Shown here: positions 11,180 to 22,729 of the stretch, in pieces
Layout of the letters: every line of letters begins with the position of its first letter
Position numbering within the stretch: position 1 is the first letter of the stretch
Assembly: GCF_038502225.1 (NCBI RefSeq)
Contig: NC_091307.1
Location: forward strand, 24,917,273-24,981,272
Direction of reading: 5' to 3'
Source: Cherax quadricarinatus
Taxonomy: Eukaryota; Arthropoda; Malacostraca; Decapoda; Parastacidae
DNA length: 64,000 bases
Notes under the pieces: model-generated
Databases searched by the model: none
What the model was told of the DNA's origin: nothing
What the model saw: the letters and a program-made list of their open reading frames with translations, nothing else
Position numbers and translations under genes: made by a program

Positions 11180-14100
11180 TTACTTGACACTTAAATCTCT
11201 TAAATCCTTCAACCTGAATCTACGATAACCTTCAGTAAATGCTGTCTCCCATCTTCCCCCATAAAGATCCCTATTGCGGCACTTTGTTCTATACATCGTG
11301 GCCCCTAACACTCTTATCCTTTCCTCGACTCCCACCTCCCTCATTGCCCAAGATATATAAATAAAATCAGTGACCACATACGCAACCGCATTCACCACCT
11401 GCTGACTCCACCCACCTATATCTAAACTTAACACCCGCAACACCTGTAACCCTTCCCCACCCACTAACCTAACTACCCTACTTAGCCAGACCCTCACATC
11501 TTCTAAACAAGTACAAAAGTACACAGCGTGAAATATGGTTTCCGGACATCCACACGCTTTGCACTCCCCACCCTCCCTTAATCTCCTATTAAATAACACA
11601 ACCCCAGACGGCAAAATCCCATGTAAAAACCTAAACATAACCTCCCTGACACTTGGTTTTACACGTAGTTGTTGAAGACATTTCCATACAGAACCCCATG
11701 CATACATAGGGTATGCCCCCTCAACTGCCGCCACCACAGACCCACCCCCCACCCTCTCAAGAACCTTCAATTTAAGCTGTTTCGGATCCCTTACCTTCAG
11801 TAAAACTCGCAACATAGCCTCCCCAAACATTAAATCCCTACCCCTCCACCACCGTTGCATATCCATGCGCAGTCTTTCAAGGCCTCCCCCCCTCACCCCC
11901 TCCCTCACAAACCCCCTTTTCAGAAACACACTCAACATACGTTTCTCAAGAGGTATAAGCCCCAGCCCCCCCTGGCTAATGGGAAGCGACACCACCCCTC
12001 TACTTAGCCAGTCACAACCCGATCCCCATATAAATCTGAATACTCGCAGTTGCAACCGTTGCACCTCACACCGTCGTAACGGATATATTGCCACCACGTG
12101 CCATAACTTGCTATACAACAGGACATTCGTGACTATAACCCTTTGATGCAACGATAATTGCTCTGCCCTCAAACCTCCCAATCTTTTCAAAACTCCATCC
12201 ACGGTGCGCCTCGAATTTGCCTCTTGTGCATCCCTATCATTCCGCATGTACACTATCCCACATATCAACAGCTGATCTACCACACGCCATCCACCCTCAA
12301 CAGTCTCACCATTATGTACACTATCCCCTAGATCCAAATACTTGGACTTTACTACATTAATTTTCATCCCCGTAGCCTCACCAAAAACGTCTATCACCCT
12401 TCCTACCTTATGTAAATCCCTCACATCCCTCACCAAGACAGTCGTATCATCCACGTAACCCACTATACCCGCTTCCCCTTCTCGTGCAAAACCAACCCTC
12501 GCTCTCGCCATACTCCACCTAACTGCCCTATAAAAGGGTTCCTGAAGACATGCAAACAAAATTTGCGACAGAGGACATCCCTGTCGCAAACCCCTTCCCA
12601 TCTGTATGCTATCACCTAGTCGTCCATTAACCTGAATTCTCATAACTGCACCCAGATACAAAGTTTTTGCCCAAGAAACAATTTCCCTCCCGAAACCCAA
12701 CCAACGCATAAAACTCCATAATGCATCCCTTTCTACGCTATCATAAGCAGCTCTCCAATCCAGAGCCAAAACACCCCCTCCCCCCTCCCCCCTATGCTCT
12801 ATAAAACTCCTAATAACTCCATGCCCTTCATACATTGATCTACCCGGTATGCCATATTGTCCTCTATCAATTACTTTACCTAAAACCTGTTTGATTCTGT
12901 TCCCTAATACCCTTGCAAATAACTTATAATCACCGCACATAAGCGATATTGCACGGTAATCTTCTACCGTGGTCTGTCCACCCTTCGGCACTAATACAAC
13001 AACAGCAGTCCTTTGCTGCTCACCCATTGCCCCATCTTCCTTCATTACATTGAACAATCTGACTAAAAATCTCCTCAATACTTCCCAATTCTTAACATAA
13101 AAATCATTAGGCAACCCGTCTACACCCGGTGCCTTACCTAAACTTGCACCTGCTATAGCTTGCCAAATTTCCCCTTCCGTAATCTGTCCTTCCAAAGTCT
13201 CCCTATCTCTACCATCAAGCTCGCATTGCACATAACCACCCATTTCCCTTAAAGCATCATCTCGTATACCCACATGTTGTGCATATGACCTAAACCATAC
13301 ATCAAGATATCCACTCATACCTTCAGTCGACATCAATACCTGCCCTTCCCTATACCCTCCCATCCCCACATGAACAGTTAATCCCATCATCTCCGTCGCC
13401 GCTCTCCTCTTACGCTGTCCTCTCAATACACACGCCGATGGCCTATCACCCCATAACACCTCCTCCAACCCCGCCAAAACGCGTGCACCATCAAATCTTT
13501 CATTTTGCAAATCCCTAATGCTCTCCTTTAATCCCTCAATATCTCCCACCGGGTAACTAACCCTCCCTCGTTCGTAGCAAGCCCTCAACTGCCCCTCAAG
13601 ATAAGATTGAAACCCATACTTTAACCTATTATATTCCCTCCCATTACGTACATAAAAATCCTTAATACCTGATTTCGCCACCGAGTCCCACCATCTAACC
13701 AGATCACCATTCCCAGGCGCTTCTGCCTCCAACCCCTCCCAAAACTGTTTAAATGACTGTCTATATTCTTCTTCATGCAGCAACTTTACATTTAACTTCC
13801 AATACCCCCTACCCCTTCGTGGCAACCCCTCCCAACCCAAATCCACCATAACACCCCTATGATCAGAAAATACCACATCCAACACCCTCACCCTATGTAT
13901 TACTACCCTTCTGGGGACGTACAAACGATCGAGCCTAGCAGCATACCCACGCCTAATAAATGTATGCTCTACCTCCCCCCCCCCACAGATATCGATTAAA
14001 CCCACCCCTGATAACAATTCTCCCAATGTTCCCATACAATGCCCCGCCCCCCTCGGTTCCACATCCTTACGCCTTATCACACAGTTCCAATCACCTCCTA

Positions 14101-14494
14101 TCACGGCTACCCCTGGCAATCCACGCAAGTAGTAAACCAACACGTCCCTCACAAATTTATTCTTAACGCGTACGTCTCCCTCTGCCGGTCCATACACACA
14201 CACCAACGTCATCTGTACCTGACCCCATAATCCATCCACACGTATCACCCTCCCCTCCCCCCCTTCACAATGCCTGACAACCAACGGGCTAGTTTCCTTT
14301 ACCAATATAGCCACACCGCCTTTCAATCTGACCGCATGTTCAACATACACCTTATATCCCTCCACCTTCAACTCATAACCATGTCTATAATTATGCTCCT
14401 GCAAGAACACCACGTCAACACCATGACGCTCCAAAAACTCCCTAAACCACTCACACTTTCTCTGCGACCTCAAACCATTGATGTTCAATGTCAA
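11180..14494 (-). CDS. LINE B1 ORF2: APE endonuclease-reverse transcriptase
   Basis: The 1104-codon uninterrupted frame encodes the enzyme that nicks target DNA and copies element RNA in place. Residues 1-220 are an APE-like endonuclease with LNINGL (3-8), FLQEH (E33), GGDWN (D135, N137) and SDHR (210-213). RT motifs follow: GKAPGVDGLPNDFY (453-466), YRAISLMCGDYK (513-524), VLALDW (D579), GRGLRQGCPLS (634-644) and YVDDTT (680-685). Near the C-terminus a CX2CX7HX4C motif (CKAC...H...C) matches the zinc motif of L1-type ORF2. The frame begins with TTG at the ORF1 stop (TTGA overlap) and no ATG is nearby, which suggests termination-coupled or non-AUG initiation. L1/Tx1-like placement follows from motif style and is not a phylogeny. 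YVDD replaces the usual YADD/FADD. Confidence 0.9.
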   Translation of the reverse strand: MTLNINGLRSQRKCEWFREFLERHGVDVVFLQEHNYRHGYELKVEGYKVYVEHAVRLKGGVAILVKETSPLVVRHCEGGEGRVIRVDGLWGQVQMTLVCVYGPAEGDVRVKNKFVRDVLVYYLRGLPGVAVIGGDWNCVIRRKDVEPRGAGHCMGTLGELLSGVGLIDICGGGEVEHTFIRRGYAARLDRLYVPRRVVIHRVRVLDVVFSDHRGVMVDLGWEGLPRRGRGYWKLNVKLLHEEEYRQSFKQFWEGLEAEAPGNGDLVRWWDSVAKSGIKDFYVRNGREYNRLKYGFQSYLEGQLRACYERGRVSYPVGDIEGLKESIRDLQNERFDGARVLAGLEEVLWGDRPSACVLRGQRKRRAATEMMGLTVHVGMGGYREGQVLMSTEGMSGYLDVWFRSYAQHVGIRDDALREMGGYVQCELDGRDRETLEGQITEGEIWQAIAGASLGKAPGVDGLPNDFYVKNWEVLRRFLVRLFNVMKEDGAMGEQQRTAVVVLVPKGGQTTVEDYRAISLMCGDYKLFARVLGNRIKQVLGKVIDRGQYGIPGRSMYEGHGVIRSFIEHRGEGGGGVLALDWRAAYDSVERDALWSFMRWLGFGREIVSWAKTLYLGAVMRIQVNGRLGDSIQMGRGLRQGCPLSQILFACLQEPFYRAVRWSMARARVGFAREGEAGIVGYVDDTTVLVRDVRDLHKVGRVIDVFGEATGMKINVVKSKYLDLGDSVHNGETVEGGWRVVDQLLICGIVYMRNDRDAQEANSRRTVDGVLKRLGGLRAEQLSLHQRVIVTNVLLYSKLWHVVAIYPLRRCEVQRLQLRVFRFIWGSGCDWLSRGVVSLPISQGGLGLIPLEKRMLSVFLKRGFVREGVRGGGLERLRMDMQRWWRGRDLMFGEAMLRVLLKVRDPKQLKLKVLERVGGGSVVAAVEGAYPMYAWGSVWKCLQQLRVKPSVREVMFRFLHGILPSGVVLFNRRLREGGECKACGCPETIFHAVYFCTCLEDVRVWLSRVVRLVGGEGLQVLRVLSLDIGGWSQQVVNAVAYVVTDFIYISWAMREVGVEERIRVLGATMYRTKCRNRDLYGGRWETAFTEGYRRFRLKDLRDLSVK

Positions 14495-15735
14495 GCACTT
14501 AAAACCGACAAAGGTGGTTTCCCTCTTGACACAACCTTTTTGTCACCTGATCGCCTCATTGCACTCTTATCCCTCCCCCCCACTTTTTGTGCACTCTTAC
14601 TCGATCCCTGTCCCTGAGTGTCTTTTGAACCCCTCTGCGTGACATCCGCCCATGTTTTCTTCCCTGAACGTTGTGCGGGCGTAAGCACTTCATCTGAATC
14701 ATAAAGCACTGCTGCGCGCTTTCGCGTCGTACCGTCGACCTGCATCTCGTCATCAAGCTCATCACCACGATGAACCTCAACCTCCACCGTATTCACCGAC
14801 AAGACAGCCTTGTCACACACCTTAGGACGAACTACCTTCGCCCCTCCATCCTCCATAATAGTCCCAAGATCCAGGATCGTGCCTTCTTCCTGATACGGCC
14901 CCGTGCCCGAAATATCCACAAGCGTCGTCAATGCTTCCTCCTTGCTATCATTCACTTCTGCGATGATCTCCTCCAATGCCTGAACCACGTCCAAGGAAGG
15001 GGAGTCTCCCCCACTGGTAGCACCTGCCATCTTCTCTGCCTTCTCAACCTCCTCACTCCATGACGCACTCTGCGGAGTCAGTGTCGAAAAAGGCTGTTCT
15101 TGCTCCACTCTCCTCACCTCTACGTTTCTTCGTTGTTGCAGGTCGTTGTCTCCACGTCCTCTACCACATTGCGCTGCCAGGTGTTCATACGACCCACACA
15201 AACGACAAGTGCGTCGTTGCCCTGCGTATGTCACAAATACCTGAGTTCTGAATTCTTCCATCACCACATACGACGGTATAGGATGTCGTATCGTCATCTT
15301 TGCAGAGTACGTACCCTCAGGTATTCCCATATACGTACCAGCTGACCATCTTCCGGCAGTAACCGTGTGTACCGTCCCATATTTACTCATGGCAAACCTT
15401 ATGTCAGATGCATCCGCCTCAAATGGCACATTCCTGATCTTCACCCAAGTGAAGTAACTTGATACATCATGCATCCTCACCGTGACAGCATGATTCACAG
15501 GTATGGCCACTTCCTGAAACTTGTTAACCACTGTCTCATACATACTCGTCGAATTGAATTTAAGAAATATCCTCTTCGTGCCATTCAAGGCAAGTCCACA
15601 AATCTCTTCAGTAGCTACGCCGTAGGTGTCTCTAATTATTGCTGGTAGAAGTAGCTCCATAGACGGCCCAGTGATAGCTCCACTGGTTAATTCAATACAG
15701 ACTGTATTGACTCTCCGGCGACAAGCCTGCGCCAT
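14491..15735 (-). CDS. LINE B1 ORF1: gag-like RNA-binding protein with CCHC knuckle
   Basis: A 414-codon uninterrupted frame lies upstream of ORF2, with ATG in a good context (aacATGG). The N-terminal 90 residues have no family I recognise. Residues about 95-155 (FTWVKIRNVPFEADASDIR...) have the spacing of an RRM-like fold. Residues 177-190 form a CX2CX4HX4C zinc knuckle (CRLCGSYEHLAAQC). The C-terminal half is acidic then basic and probably disordered. The likely role is to coat element RNA and form the retrotransposition particle with ORF2. Its stop overlaps the ORF2 start. B2 carries a diverged relative. Confidence 0.88.
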   Translation of the reverse strand: MAQACRRRVNTVCIELTSGAITGPSMELLLPAIIRDTYGVATEEICGLALNGTKRIFLKFNSTSMYETVVNKFQEVAIPVNHAVTVRMHDVSSYFTWVKIRNVPFEADASDIRFAMSKYGTVHTVTAGRWSAGTYMGIPEGTYSAKMTIRHPIPSYVVMEEFRTQVFVTYAGQRRTCRLCGSYEHLAAQCGRGRGDNDLQQRRNVEVRRVEQEQPFSTLTPQSASWSEEVEKAEKMAGATSGGDSPSLDVVQALEEIIAEVNDSKEEALTTLVDISGTGPYQEEGTILDLGTIMEDGGAKVVRPKVCDKAVLSVNTVEVEVHRGDELDDEMQVDGTTRKRAAVLYDSDEVLTPAQRSGKKTWADVTQRGSKDTQGQGSSKSAQKVGGRDKSAMRRSGDKKVVSRGKPPLSVLSA

Positions 15736-15820
15736 GTTGTGAAAATATTACTGCACCCAGTCAACACCAGGGGGTAGCAGCAGCACACGTCCTCTCTACT
15801 CAAGGGCTGAGAGACGAATG

Positions 15821-15830
15821 ATCAGTAATT
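15821..15830. repeat. Target-site duplication of LINE B1, 5' side
   Basis: ATCAGTAATT matches 10343-10352. Confidence 0.6.
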
Positions 15831-16029
15831 ATTATATATATAGTATGAGTTATGTACAGAGTGTCAGCGTGCCTCGTTGTGCTCCGGGTTTTCTGGTGTT
15901 TTCACGGTGGCTCTTACGTGCTAGAACTTTAATTTGTGTCATCAATCCTATACGATACATCCCTCTAGCGCCTGGAACCAATCTTGGGCGGAAAACATTA
16001 TATACTGAGTCAAAAAAGGAGAATTAGTG

Positions 16030-17153
16030 TGCACTACCTAGCAGAGTTTACTGCCAGAGGGGAATCATAGGCCTGTGTCCCGTGTGAAAAAAATAATAAT
16101 AATTGAACTTTTCGTGTCGGAGGAAAGAAAGTCTCCCTGATAACATTGAGTATACATAGTGTATAGTGTATACTACAGTGGCTCCCTAGTATATTGTTGA
16201 TAAAGGCTAAAGTGTCATTTGAAAACAGGTGAATTTGTAAATGAAGTGATAAGCCTATAGAGGCTGGTGCCAGAAGTCGCCAGAAACTTACCACAGGTCA
16301 GCTGTTTTTAATAATCTTCCTGGTTTGCTAGTGTACTCGCATATAATCTAGTGATACCAGTGAATAGCAGAATACAGTGTTGTAGTAGCAACTAACCAGT
16401 ATTATAATGGTACTTAGTGGAGTGGAGTGACTTTCATTAGTTTCTTTTTTCTTTAAATACCAGACGTTACTGTGAATTTCATATAACCTGTAGTTACCAG
16501 CGGTCGCAATATACACAACCAGAAGCAAATATTACTACAGAAAAAGCGTCCTTCCTCCAAAATTTCCACCAGTCAACTATAGTGATAATATAGCATTTAT
16601 TGTGGTGGAGACGGGAAAAAAATAGAAAAGCTAGATACAGCGATTGATAAACAAGGGTTGAGGTTGACCGTTCGTCATTGTAGGAGCTGCCAGAAATCAC
16701 CGGTTTCTTCAACACGCAAGTTATACTTTTGTATCAATCAAATCACATATTACTCGGGTAGATAATTTCCAGTAGATCCTTCATGTGTTAGCCCAAATCA
16801 CCGACCAGTATGTTTTAAATAAGCGACCCACTGATCAGATCAGATCGACTGGTCCGAACCCTTGACTGGTCCGAACCCATGACTGGTCCGAACCCTTGAC
16901 TGGTCCGAACCCTTGACTGGTTTCAAACGGTTTCGTTGGACAATAAAGCAGACTGTAAACGGATGGGGTTGTAGGCGCCCTTATAAACACAAACATTAAA
17001 TATATATCAGGAACGTGCACGGTAAGCTGTCCAATATACAAAAACAGTTAGAAACAGAAATACAAATAGCTAGAGCTTCATTTAAGGAGGTTATTAATAG
17101 AATATTCAAGAGGTTGCTAGTAGAATTGCAGTAAATCAACCATTCAAATCATT
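16030..17153 (+). other. Possible 5' UTR of LINE A3, with 17-bp tandem units
   Basis: This 1.1-kb non-coding stretch directly precedes the A3 ORF1 ATG at 17154 and has no other assignable content. It contains four full copies plus a partial of a 17-bp unit (gactggtccgaaccctt) at 16847-16921. Tandem units upstream of ORF1 can be promoter monomers in LINEs, but the 5' boundary of A3 is not defined here because no other copy extends this far. Confidence 0.3.
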
Positions 17154-17167
17154 ATGAAGCTGTGTGT

Positions 17168-17321
17168 AGTCTGTGGTCAGTCAAACAAACGGGCTTCCAC
17201 ATGGATAAATTGTCATTTGTGTGGAAACTGGTGTCACGCCCCTTGTGCAGATATCCAAGAACTAGCTACAAGCAGTGTTAAAACAGGGAAATGTTTTTGG
17301 GTATGCCCAAATGAGATAAAT
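17168..17321. repeat. 154-bp target-site duplication, left copy (LINE B2)
   Basis: The sequence from agtctgtggtcagtc to gagataaat is repeated at 23297-23450 with a single C/T difference seen (ggaaactgg vs ggaaattgg). The right copy follows directly after the B2 poly(A). Confidence 0.92.
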
Positions 17322-17453
17322 TGATTCGCTGCCTGACTACGGTGGAGTGCGGTTGTGCCCAGCACCCCTCTGCTGTTTTTCAGGTGAGCTACCACAGTAC
17401 ATCAACAACCATTGAGTAGTGTGGACGTGCGCTGCTCATTTTGGGATATCAAA

Positions 17454-18704
17454 ATGGCTGAACATACAGTACGGAGAGTAAATACTATCTGCATAGAGCT
17501 GGTTCGTGGTACGTTAAGTGGAGATACGATGAACGTACTTCTCCCTAACATCATCAGGGACACATATGGTATCCCCAACGAGGAATTATATGGCGTCGCT
17601 CTTAATGGTTTGTCAAGAATCTTCGTGAAATTTCTGAGAGCCGGCTTCTACACAAGAATTGTCGAGCAGTACCAGGAACAACGCATGAGTGTGAATTCAG
17701 CGATGGATGTTGTGTTACATGATGTTTCTAAGTAGTACACATGGGTGAAGGTACGGAATGTACCCTTCGAGGCTACGGCGTATGGACTACAGGAGTTTTT
17801 TCGCAGTTATGGGACAGTGCATTCTGCAACCATGGGGGTATGGAGGGATGGTCCGTATGAAGGAATGCCGGAAGGTTCTTACACCCTTAAAATGTCTTTA
17901 ACAAGGCCTATACCATCCTATGTAACGATGACCGGTTGTAGAACACAGGTTTATGTGTACTATGCGGGTCAGAGAAAAACATGTCGTCTGTGCAGCTCTT
18001 ATGAGCACATGGCAGCCCAGTGTCCTAGGAGGCAGGCTCCTCGAATTCTGGAAACGCCGATTGTGATTCAACAGTCGTGTGATTTGGTGCCTGGCTCTGT
18101 TGCCTCTGGAGGCCGGAGGCCTGATCTCTGGAGCAAGGAGGTCGACCGGGAGGTGGCGGAGGAGGAGACGTGTGTCACTATCCCAGGGGAGTCGGGGGAG
18201 TCGAAGGTGTTATCTGAGGAGTCTTTAGTCCAGGAAGCTTCGACTCAGGAGGGTTTACTGGCAGATGTCATCAAGGATTTTTTGGATGGGGATGAGCCCG
18301 GTGTAGAAGGTGTCCTCAGTTTATGTGAAGTTGGAGAGCTGGAGGGACAACAAATTGTGGAGAAAGACTTGAGTAAGAAAAGGCTGGAGTGTGTGGTGGC
18401 CGTGGAGGTACACCAGGAGGATTCGTCTGAGGGTGAGATGTGTGTAAGTGGAAGTTCTAGAAAAAGAACTGCGGCATCAGAGATAGACGAGGTTATTACC
18501 CCGGGGCAGAGGCCGGGGAAGAAGTCATGGGCAGCGGTTGTGGAGCCGATGCCACATAGTGCTAGAGGTGCGCCTGAGTTGCACAGTGGGAGAGGGAGGG
18601 GGGAGGTGACTGCACAGGATAACTCGAGTGGTAAGGGAATACGTAATGTGAAAAGTGCAGCGAGTAAATCCCAGCGGCATAGGGGAAAGCCGCCACTTCT
18701 ATAA
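17454..18704 (+). pseudogene. LINE B2 ORF1 with one in-frame TAG
   Basis: The frame of 416 residues aligns along its length with B1 ORF1 (RRVNTICIEL, NIIRDTYGIPNEE, WVKVRNVPFEA, and a CX2CX4HX4C knuckle CRLCSSYEHMAAQC). Codon 94 is TAG (17733-17735) where B1 has a tyrosine codon, a single-base change. Both flanking parts stay open in the same frame, so the lesion is recent or is read through. The C-terminal half is acidic and low complexity. Confidence 0.85.
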
Positions 18705-21700
18705 TTTTCAGAAGTGTCACGCTTAATGTCAATGGACTTAAGACTGAGGTTAAGAAAGTTTGGTTGGAGTGGTTTTTACGGCGGTTTGATGTAGATATTT
18801 GCTTTTTGCAAGAGCATAATCATAGGGCTGGTTGTGTGTTGCGGTTAAAAGGATATCGGATGTATGTTACCAGTGGTTTGCAATTGAAAGGTGGGGTAGC
18901 AGTGGCGATAAAGGAGACCAGCCCCTTGCGTGTCCTCGGCTGGGAAGAGGGTGGGGGTGGGAGGGTCGTGAGGGTGGATGGTGTCTGGGGTGAGAGTCGA
19001 GCTAGTTTTGTAGGAGTTTACATGCCAGCAACTAGCAATACCAGGGTAAAAGTAGATTTTGTCAGAGAGGTATTGCTGTATCACTTGAGAGGTTTGCCTG
19101 ATATAACAGTAATAGGTGGTGATTGGAATTGTGTGATTAGGAGTGGTGATGTCGAACCGAGAGGGGCGGGTTGTGTGCTGAGTGTGCTGAGGGATGTATT
19201 GCGAGATATTGGGGTTGTTGATGTGGTGGGGAGGGGGGGATACCTAGTGGAGCACACGTTCGTCCGTAGGGGATATGAAGCGCGATTGGACAGAATTTAT
19301 ATTAAGCAGGGTATAGATGTTGTGAGGGTGCAAACCTTCGATGTGGGGTTTTCGGATCACAGGGCGGTAATAGCAGATTTGATGTGGGATGGAGTGGTGC
19401 GTATTTATTCTGGGTACTGGAAATTAAATGTAAGGCTTCTTAAGGAGGAGGAGGAGGGGCCTTTTTTCAGTGATTGGTGGTTGCCTTTTTGGGAGGCTAG
19501 GGACAGGGAGATAGATCTGTTAGATTGGTGGGAAATGCAGGCAAAACCGGGAATAGCGAATTTTTTTAAGGTTAGGGGACGGGAAGAGGCGAGGTGGCGT
19601 TTTGGGTTGCAAAATTATCTGGAGGGACAGTTGCAAGATTGTTATGTTGGGGGAGGTGGTAGGAGGGATGACATGGACAGTCTGCGGAGCAGGATCGCTG
19701 AAATACACAATGATAGGTTTGATGCAATTAGGGTTAGGGCGGGGTTAGAGGATGTATTGTGGGGTGATAAGCCGTCTGGGTTTGTTTTACGTAAATTTAG
19801 GGACCGACAGAGTGTAACCACCATTCTACAATTGGAGACAAGCCCTGGGGTGGGAGGGTATCCAGTGGGTCGAGTCCTATCCAATACTGAAAGTATGAGT
19901 CTCTATGCTGATAGTTGGTTTAGGGAGAAATGGAGTTGGAGGGAGGGGGGTTCCTGGGAGGGTATTTTTGAAGGGGGGTTCCATAGCGTTTTAAGTGAGC
20001 AGGATAGAGTGGGGTTGGAGGTTGGTATAAGTGAGGTTGAGGTGGAAGAGGCAGTTTTCGGGATGAGTACCGGGAAAACACCAGGGATAGACGGTATACC
20101 AAATGATTTTTATAGAGCACATTGGGGGTGTATTAGGCAGTGCTTTGTTAGGCTATTGGATCATATGTTAACTAGTGGGAAGTTGGGCACATCGCAAAGT
20201 ACGGGTGTCATAGTTTTGGTGCCAAAGAAGAGGGGGGGAAGAGAGTTGAGTGCTTACCGAGCAATATCTTTGATGTGTGCAGATTACAAGGTTTTTGCGA
20301 AAATTTTGGGTAATAGACTGAAGAAGGTCATGGGGTCGGTGATACATGGGGGACAATTTGGTATCCCGGGGAGGAGTATGCGGGAAGGTCATGGACGTAT
20401 TCGGGATTTCCTTGAGGGTAGTAGTAAGGGAGGTATTCTAGGTCTGGATTGGGAGAAAGCTTATGATTATGTGGATAGGGACTTTTTGTTTGAGAGTATG
20501 GTGAGAATGGGTTTTGGAGGGAGGGTGGTTGGATGGGTGAGGACATTGTATGAGAATGCATCGATGAGAGTACAGGTAAATGGTAGGTTGGGTAGTTCAG
20601 TAAGCATGGGGAGGGGTTTAAGGCAGGGGTGTCCACTCTCCCAAATACTCTTTGCATGTATGCAGAATCCTTTCTATGTTCTGGTTGATGGTGGGATGGG
20701 AAGGATGGGGGAGAGAGGTGGATTTTGTGGGAATATTGTTGGTTATGTAGATGATACAACTGTTTTACTTAATGAGATAGAAGATTTAAGTAAAGTGGGA
20801 AGGGTAATTGAGATTTTTGGGAATGCTACTGGGATGAGAGTTAATAAGCAGAAATCACGGTTGTTGGAGGTAGGCAATTGGGTAGGAGGGACCTTGGGGG
20901 AGGAGTTTGGCTGGATAACTGTAGATAGGCTAAAGATTTGTGGGATTTTGTATTTAGCAGATGTACAGGAGAGCAGGAGGGTTAATTCAGAAATGGTAAT
21001 GGACAGAGCTTTGAGTAGGCTCAGGAGTCTAAGGGCCGGGGATGTAACCTTGCATCAAAGGGTTGTGGTGGTAAATACACTGATTTATAGTAAGGTGTGG
21101 GGAGTGGCGGAAATTTACCCCTTAAGAAGTCAGGATATTATGGAATTACAAAGAAGAGCCTTAAGGTATGTGTGGGGTTTTGGGAGGGCGTGGTTGGGTA
21201 AAGATGTGGTAATGACTGCGGTAAGACAGGGAGGATTGGGATTGATGGCATTAGGGTCTAGGGTGAAGGCGCTATATGTGAAGCAGAGGTATATTCGGGC
21301 AGCGGGGGAAAGGGGTCTTCGGGTGGGGGAGGTGATGGGGGATATCCGCAAATGGTGGGGTGGCAGGGACTTAGTGGAGTGTGAAGATATGTTGCGGTTT
21401 ATGTTAAAGGTACGCAATGTTAAAAAACTCAAGGTAAAACGGTTAGTGGGTGTGGGTCGTCGTCAGGAATCAATGCAAGGGATGGCAGTGTATCCCACAT
21501 ATGATTGGAGAGTGATATGGGTGGAATTTAGTAAATTAAGAATACCGGCAAGAGCGAGGGAATTAGTTTATAGATTTCTTATGGGGACGTTAGCATCGAA
21601 AGAGGTGCTAAGACGAATGGGTTTTGTGAGAGAGGCATCATGCGGTTTTTGTGGGGAAGTTGAAACGGCTTTTCATGTAGTATATTTTTGTTCTGCTTTG

Positions 21701-22025
21701 GAGGTGGTAAGATTGTGGTTGAAGAGGGTTTTCTTTTTATTGGGGGGGGGGACAGATATCAACCCTCAGGGCTTTAATGTTAGATATGGGAGGGGTATCC
21801 AAAGAGGTGGGGAGGGCTATCAGATACGTAATAGTTGATTACTTGCATGTTTCTTGGGGGATGAGGGAGGTGGAGGGAAACATTAGGATAAAAGCGTTGG
21901 CGGCGTGTTTTTATAGGACAGCATGTAGGAACAAACAATTATATGGGGGAAGGTGGGTAATTAGTTTTCCGGAGGGATATCGTGAGCTTACTGTTGAACG
22001 TCTACTCCGTTTGGTGACGGGGTGA
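18701..22025 (+). pseudogene. LINE B2 ORF2: endonuclease-RT with a frameshift in a G run
   Basis: The frame is open from upstream of the ORF1 stop (18702-18704) and shows the same layout as B1 ORF2: VTLNVNGLK, CFLQEHNH, GGDWNCV, FSDHRAV, GKTPGIDGIPNDFY, YRAISLMCADYK, GLDWEKAYDYV, GRGLRQGCPLS, YVDDTT, and a C-terminal CX2CX7HX4C (CGFC...H...C). There is no ATG at the start, as in B1. A run of ten Gs at 21742-21751 shifts the frame; the true C-terminus continues in the frame of 21777-22025 (GGVSKEVGRAIRYVIVDYL...). If the run varies between copies, an intact source element may exist. Confidence 0.85.
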
Positions 22026-22657
22026 GAGGCAAGGGGTTGGTCTCTTCAGTGGTGTGTCCTCTTGGAGTGATTGGAAGCCTGATGAGGAAGGTTGATTGGT
22101 TTGCAAGGTGGTTGATGTGGGTAAAGTTTTTTTTTGCAGGGAGCCGTCGGGGGCTCCGGGGTATGTAGACCTTTATGAATTTTGTAAAATCACAGAGTCA
22201 AAAGTAGTATGTGATTTTCTGTTTTTTCTCTTATTGTTATAAGAACCATTTTATATAGGGGGTTTATATTTATATGTATATTGTGAGGATATGTTTTATA
22301 CATTCGAATCTGATGTTAGATTTATCCTTGTCATATGTCTCTTTTTTATCGTATTGAATGGGTACAAAATGACCTATGTACCAAAATATAAAAGTTTTTG
22401 ATGGGGTTTATATATACCCTTCTTTTGACTGGAAGGTCATATTATATATTGAGTGTTAATCGGTAACATTAATTTTGTGTGTGTGTAGGTGTGTTTGTGG
22501 GAACCAATGTCTTAGGTATAGTTCTATCATTGGATGTAATATTTTTTTAGTTTATTTGGTGAAAAGTCATTTAGTGCTTTATTTCTATGTATGATCCAGT
22601 TTGTTCTGTACGAACAAATGCACATACACGTATGTGTGTATATGCATGCGTATATGT

Positions 22658-22729
<72 letters not shown>

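Larger units (their letters stand above)
10351..15820 (-). mobile_element. LINE B1, L1/Tx1-like, apparently intact
   Basis: On the minus strand the element has an 85-base 5' leader, ORF1 (15735-14491), ORF2 (14494-11180), about 0.8 kb of 3' UTR and a poly(A) tail after AATAAAATAT. Both ORFs are uninterrupted. Direct repeats ATCAGTAATT flank it, as expected after target-primed reverse transcription. The 5' leader is alignable with B2 (ttgagtag.g.ggacgtg.gctgct) but shorter, so the extreme 5' end may be slightly truncated. Confidence 0.85.

Noticed and set aside
10351..15820. B1 having a ~150-bp TSD like B2
   Set aside because: I compared the flanks by eye and found only the 10-bp ATCAGTAATT match.
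20328..20759. Minus-strand ORFs opposite LINE B2 and plus-strand ORFs opposite B1
   Set aside because: Low-complexity shadows of the purine-rich ORF2 coding strand.
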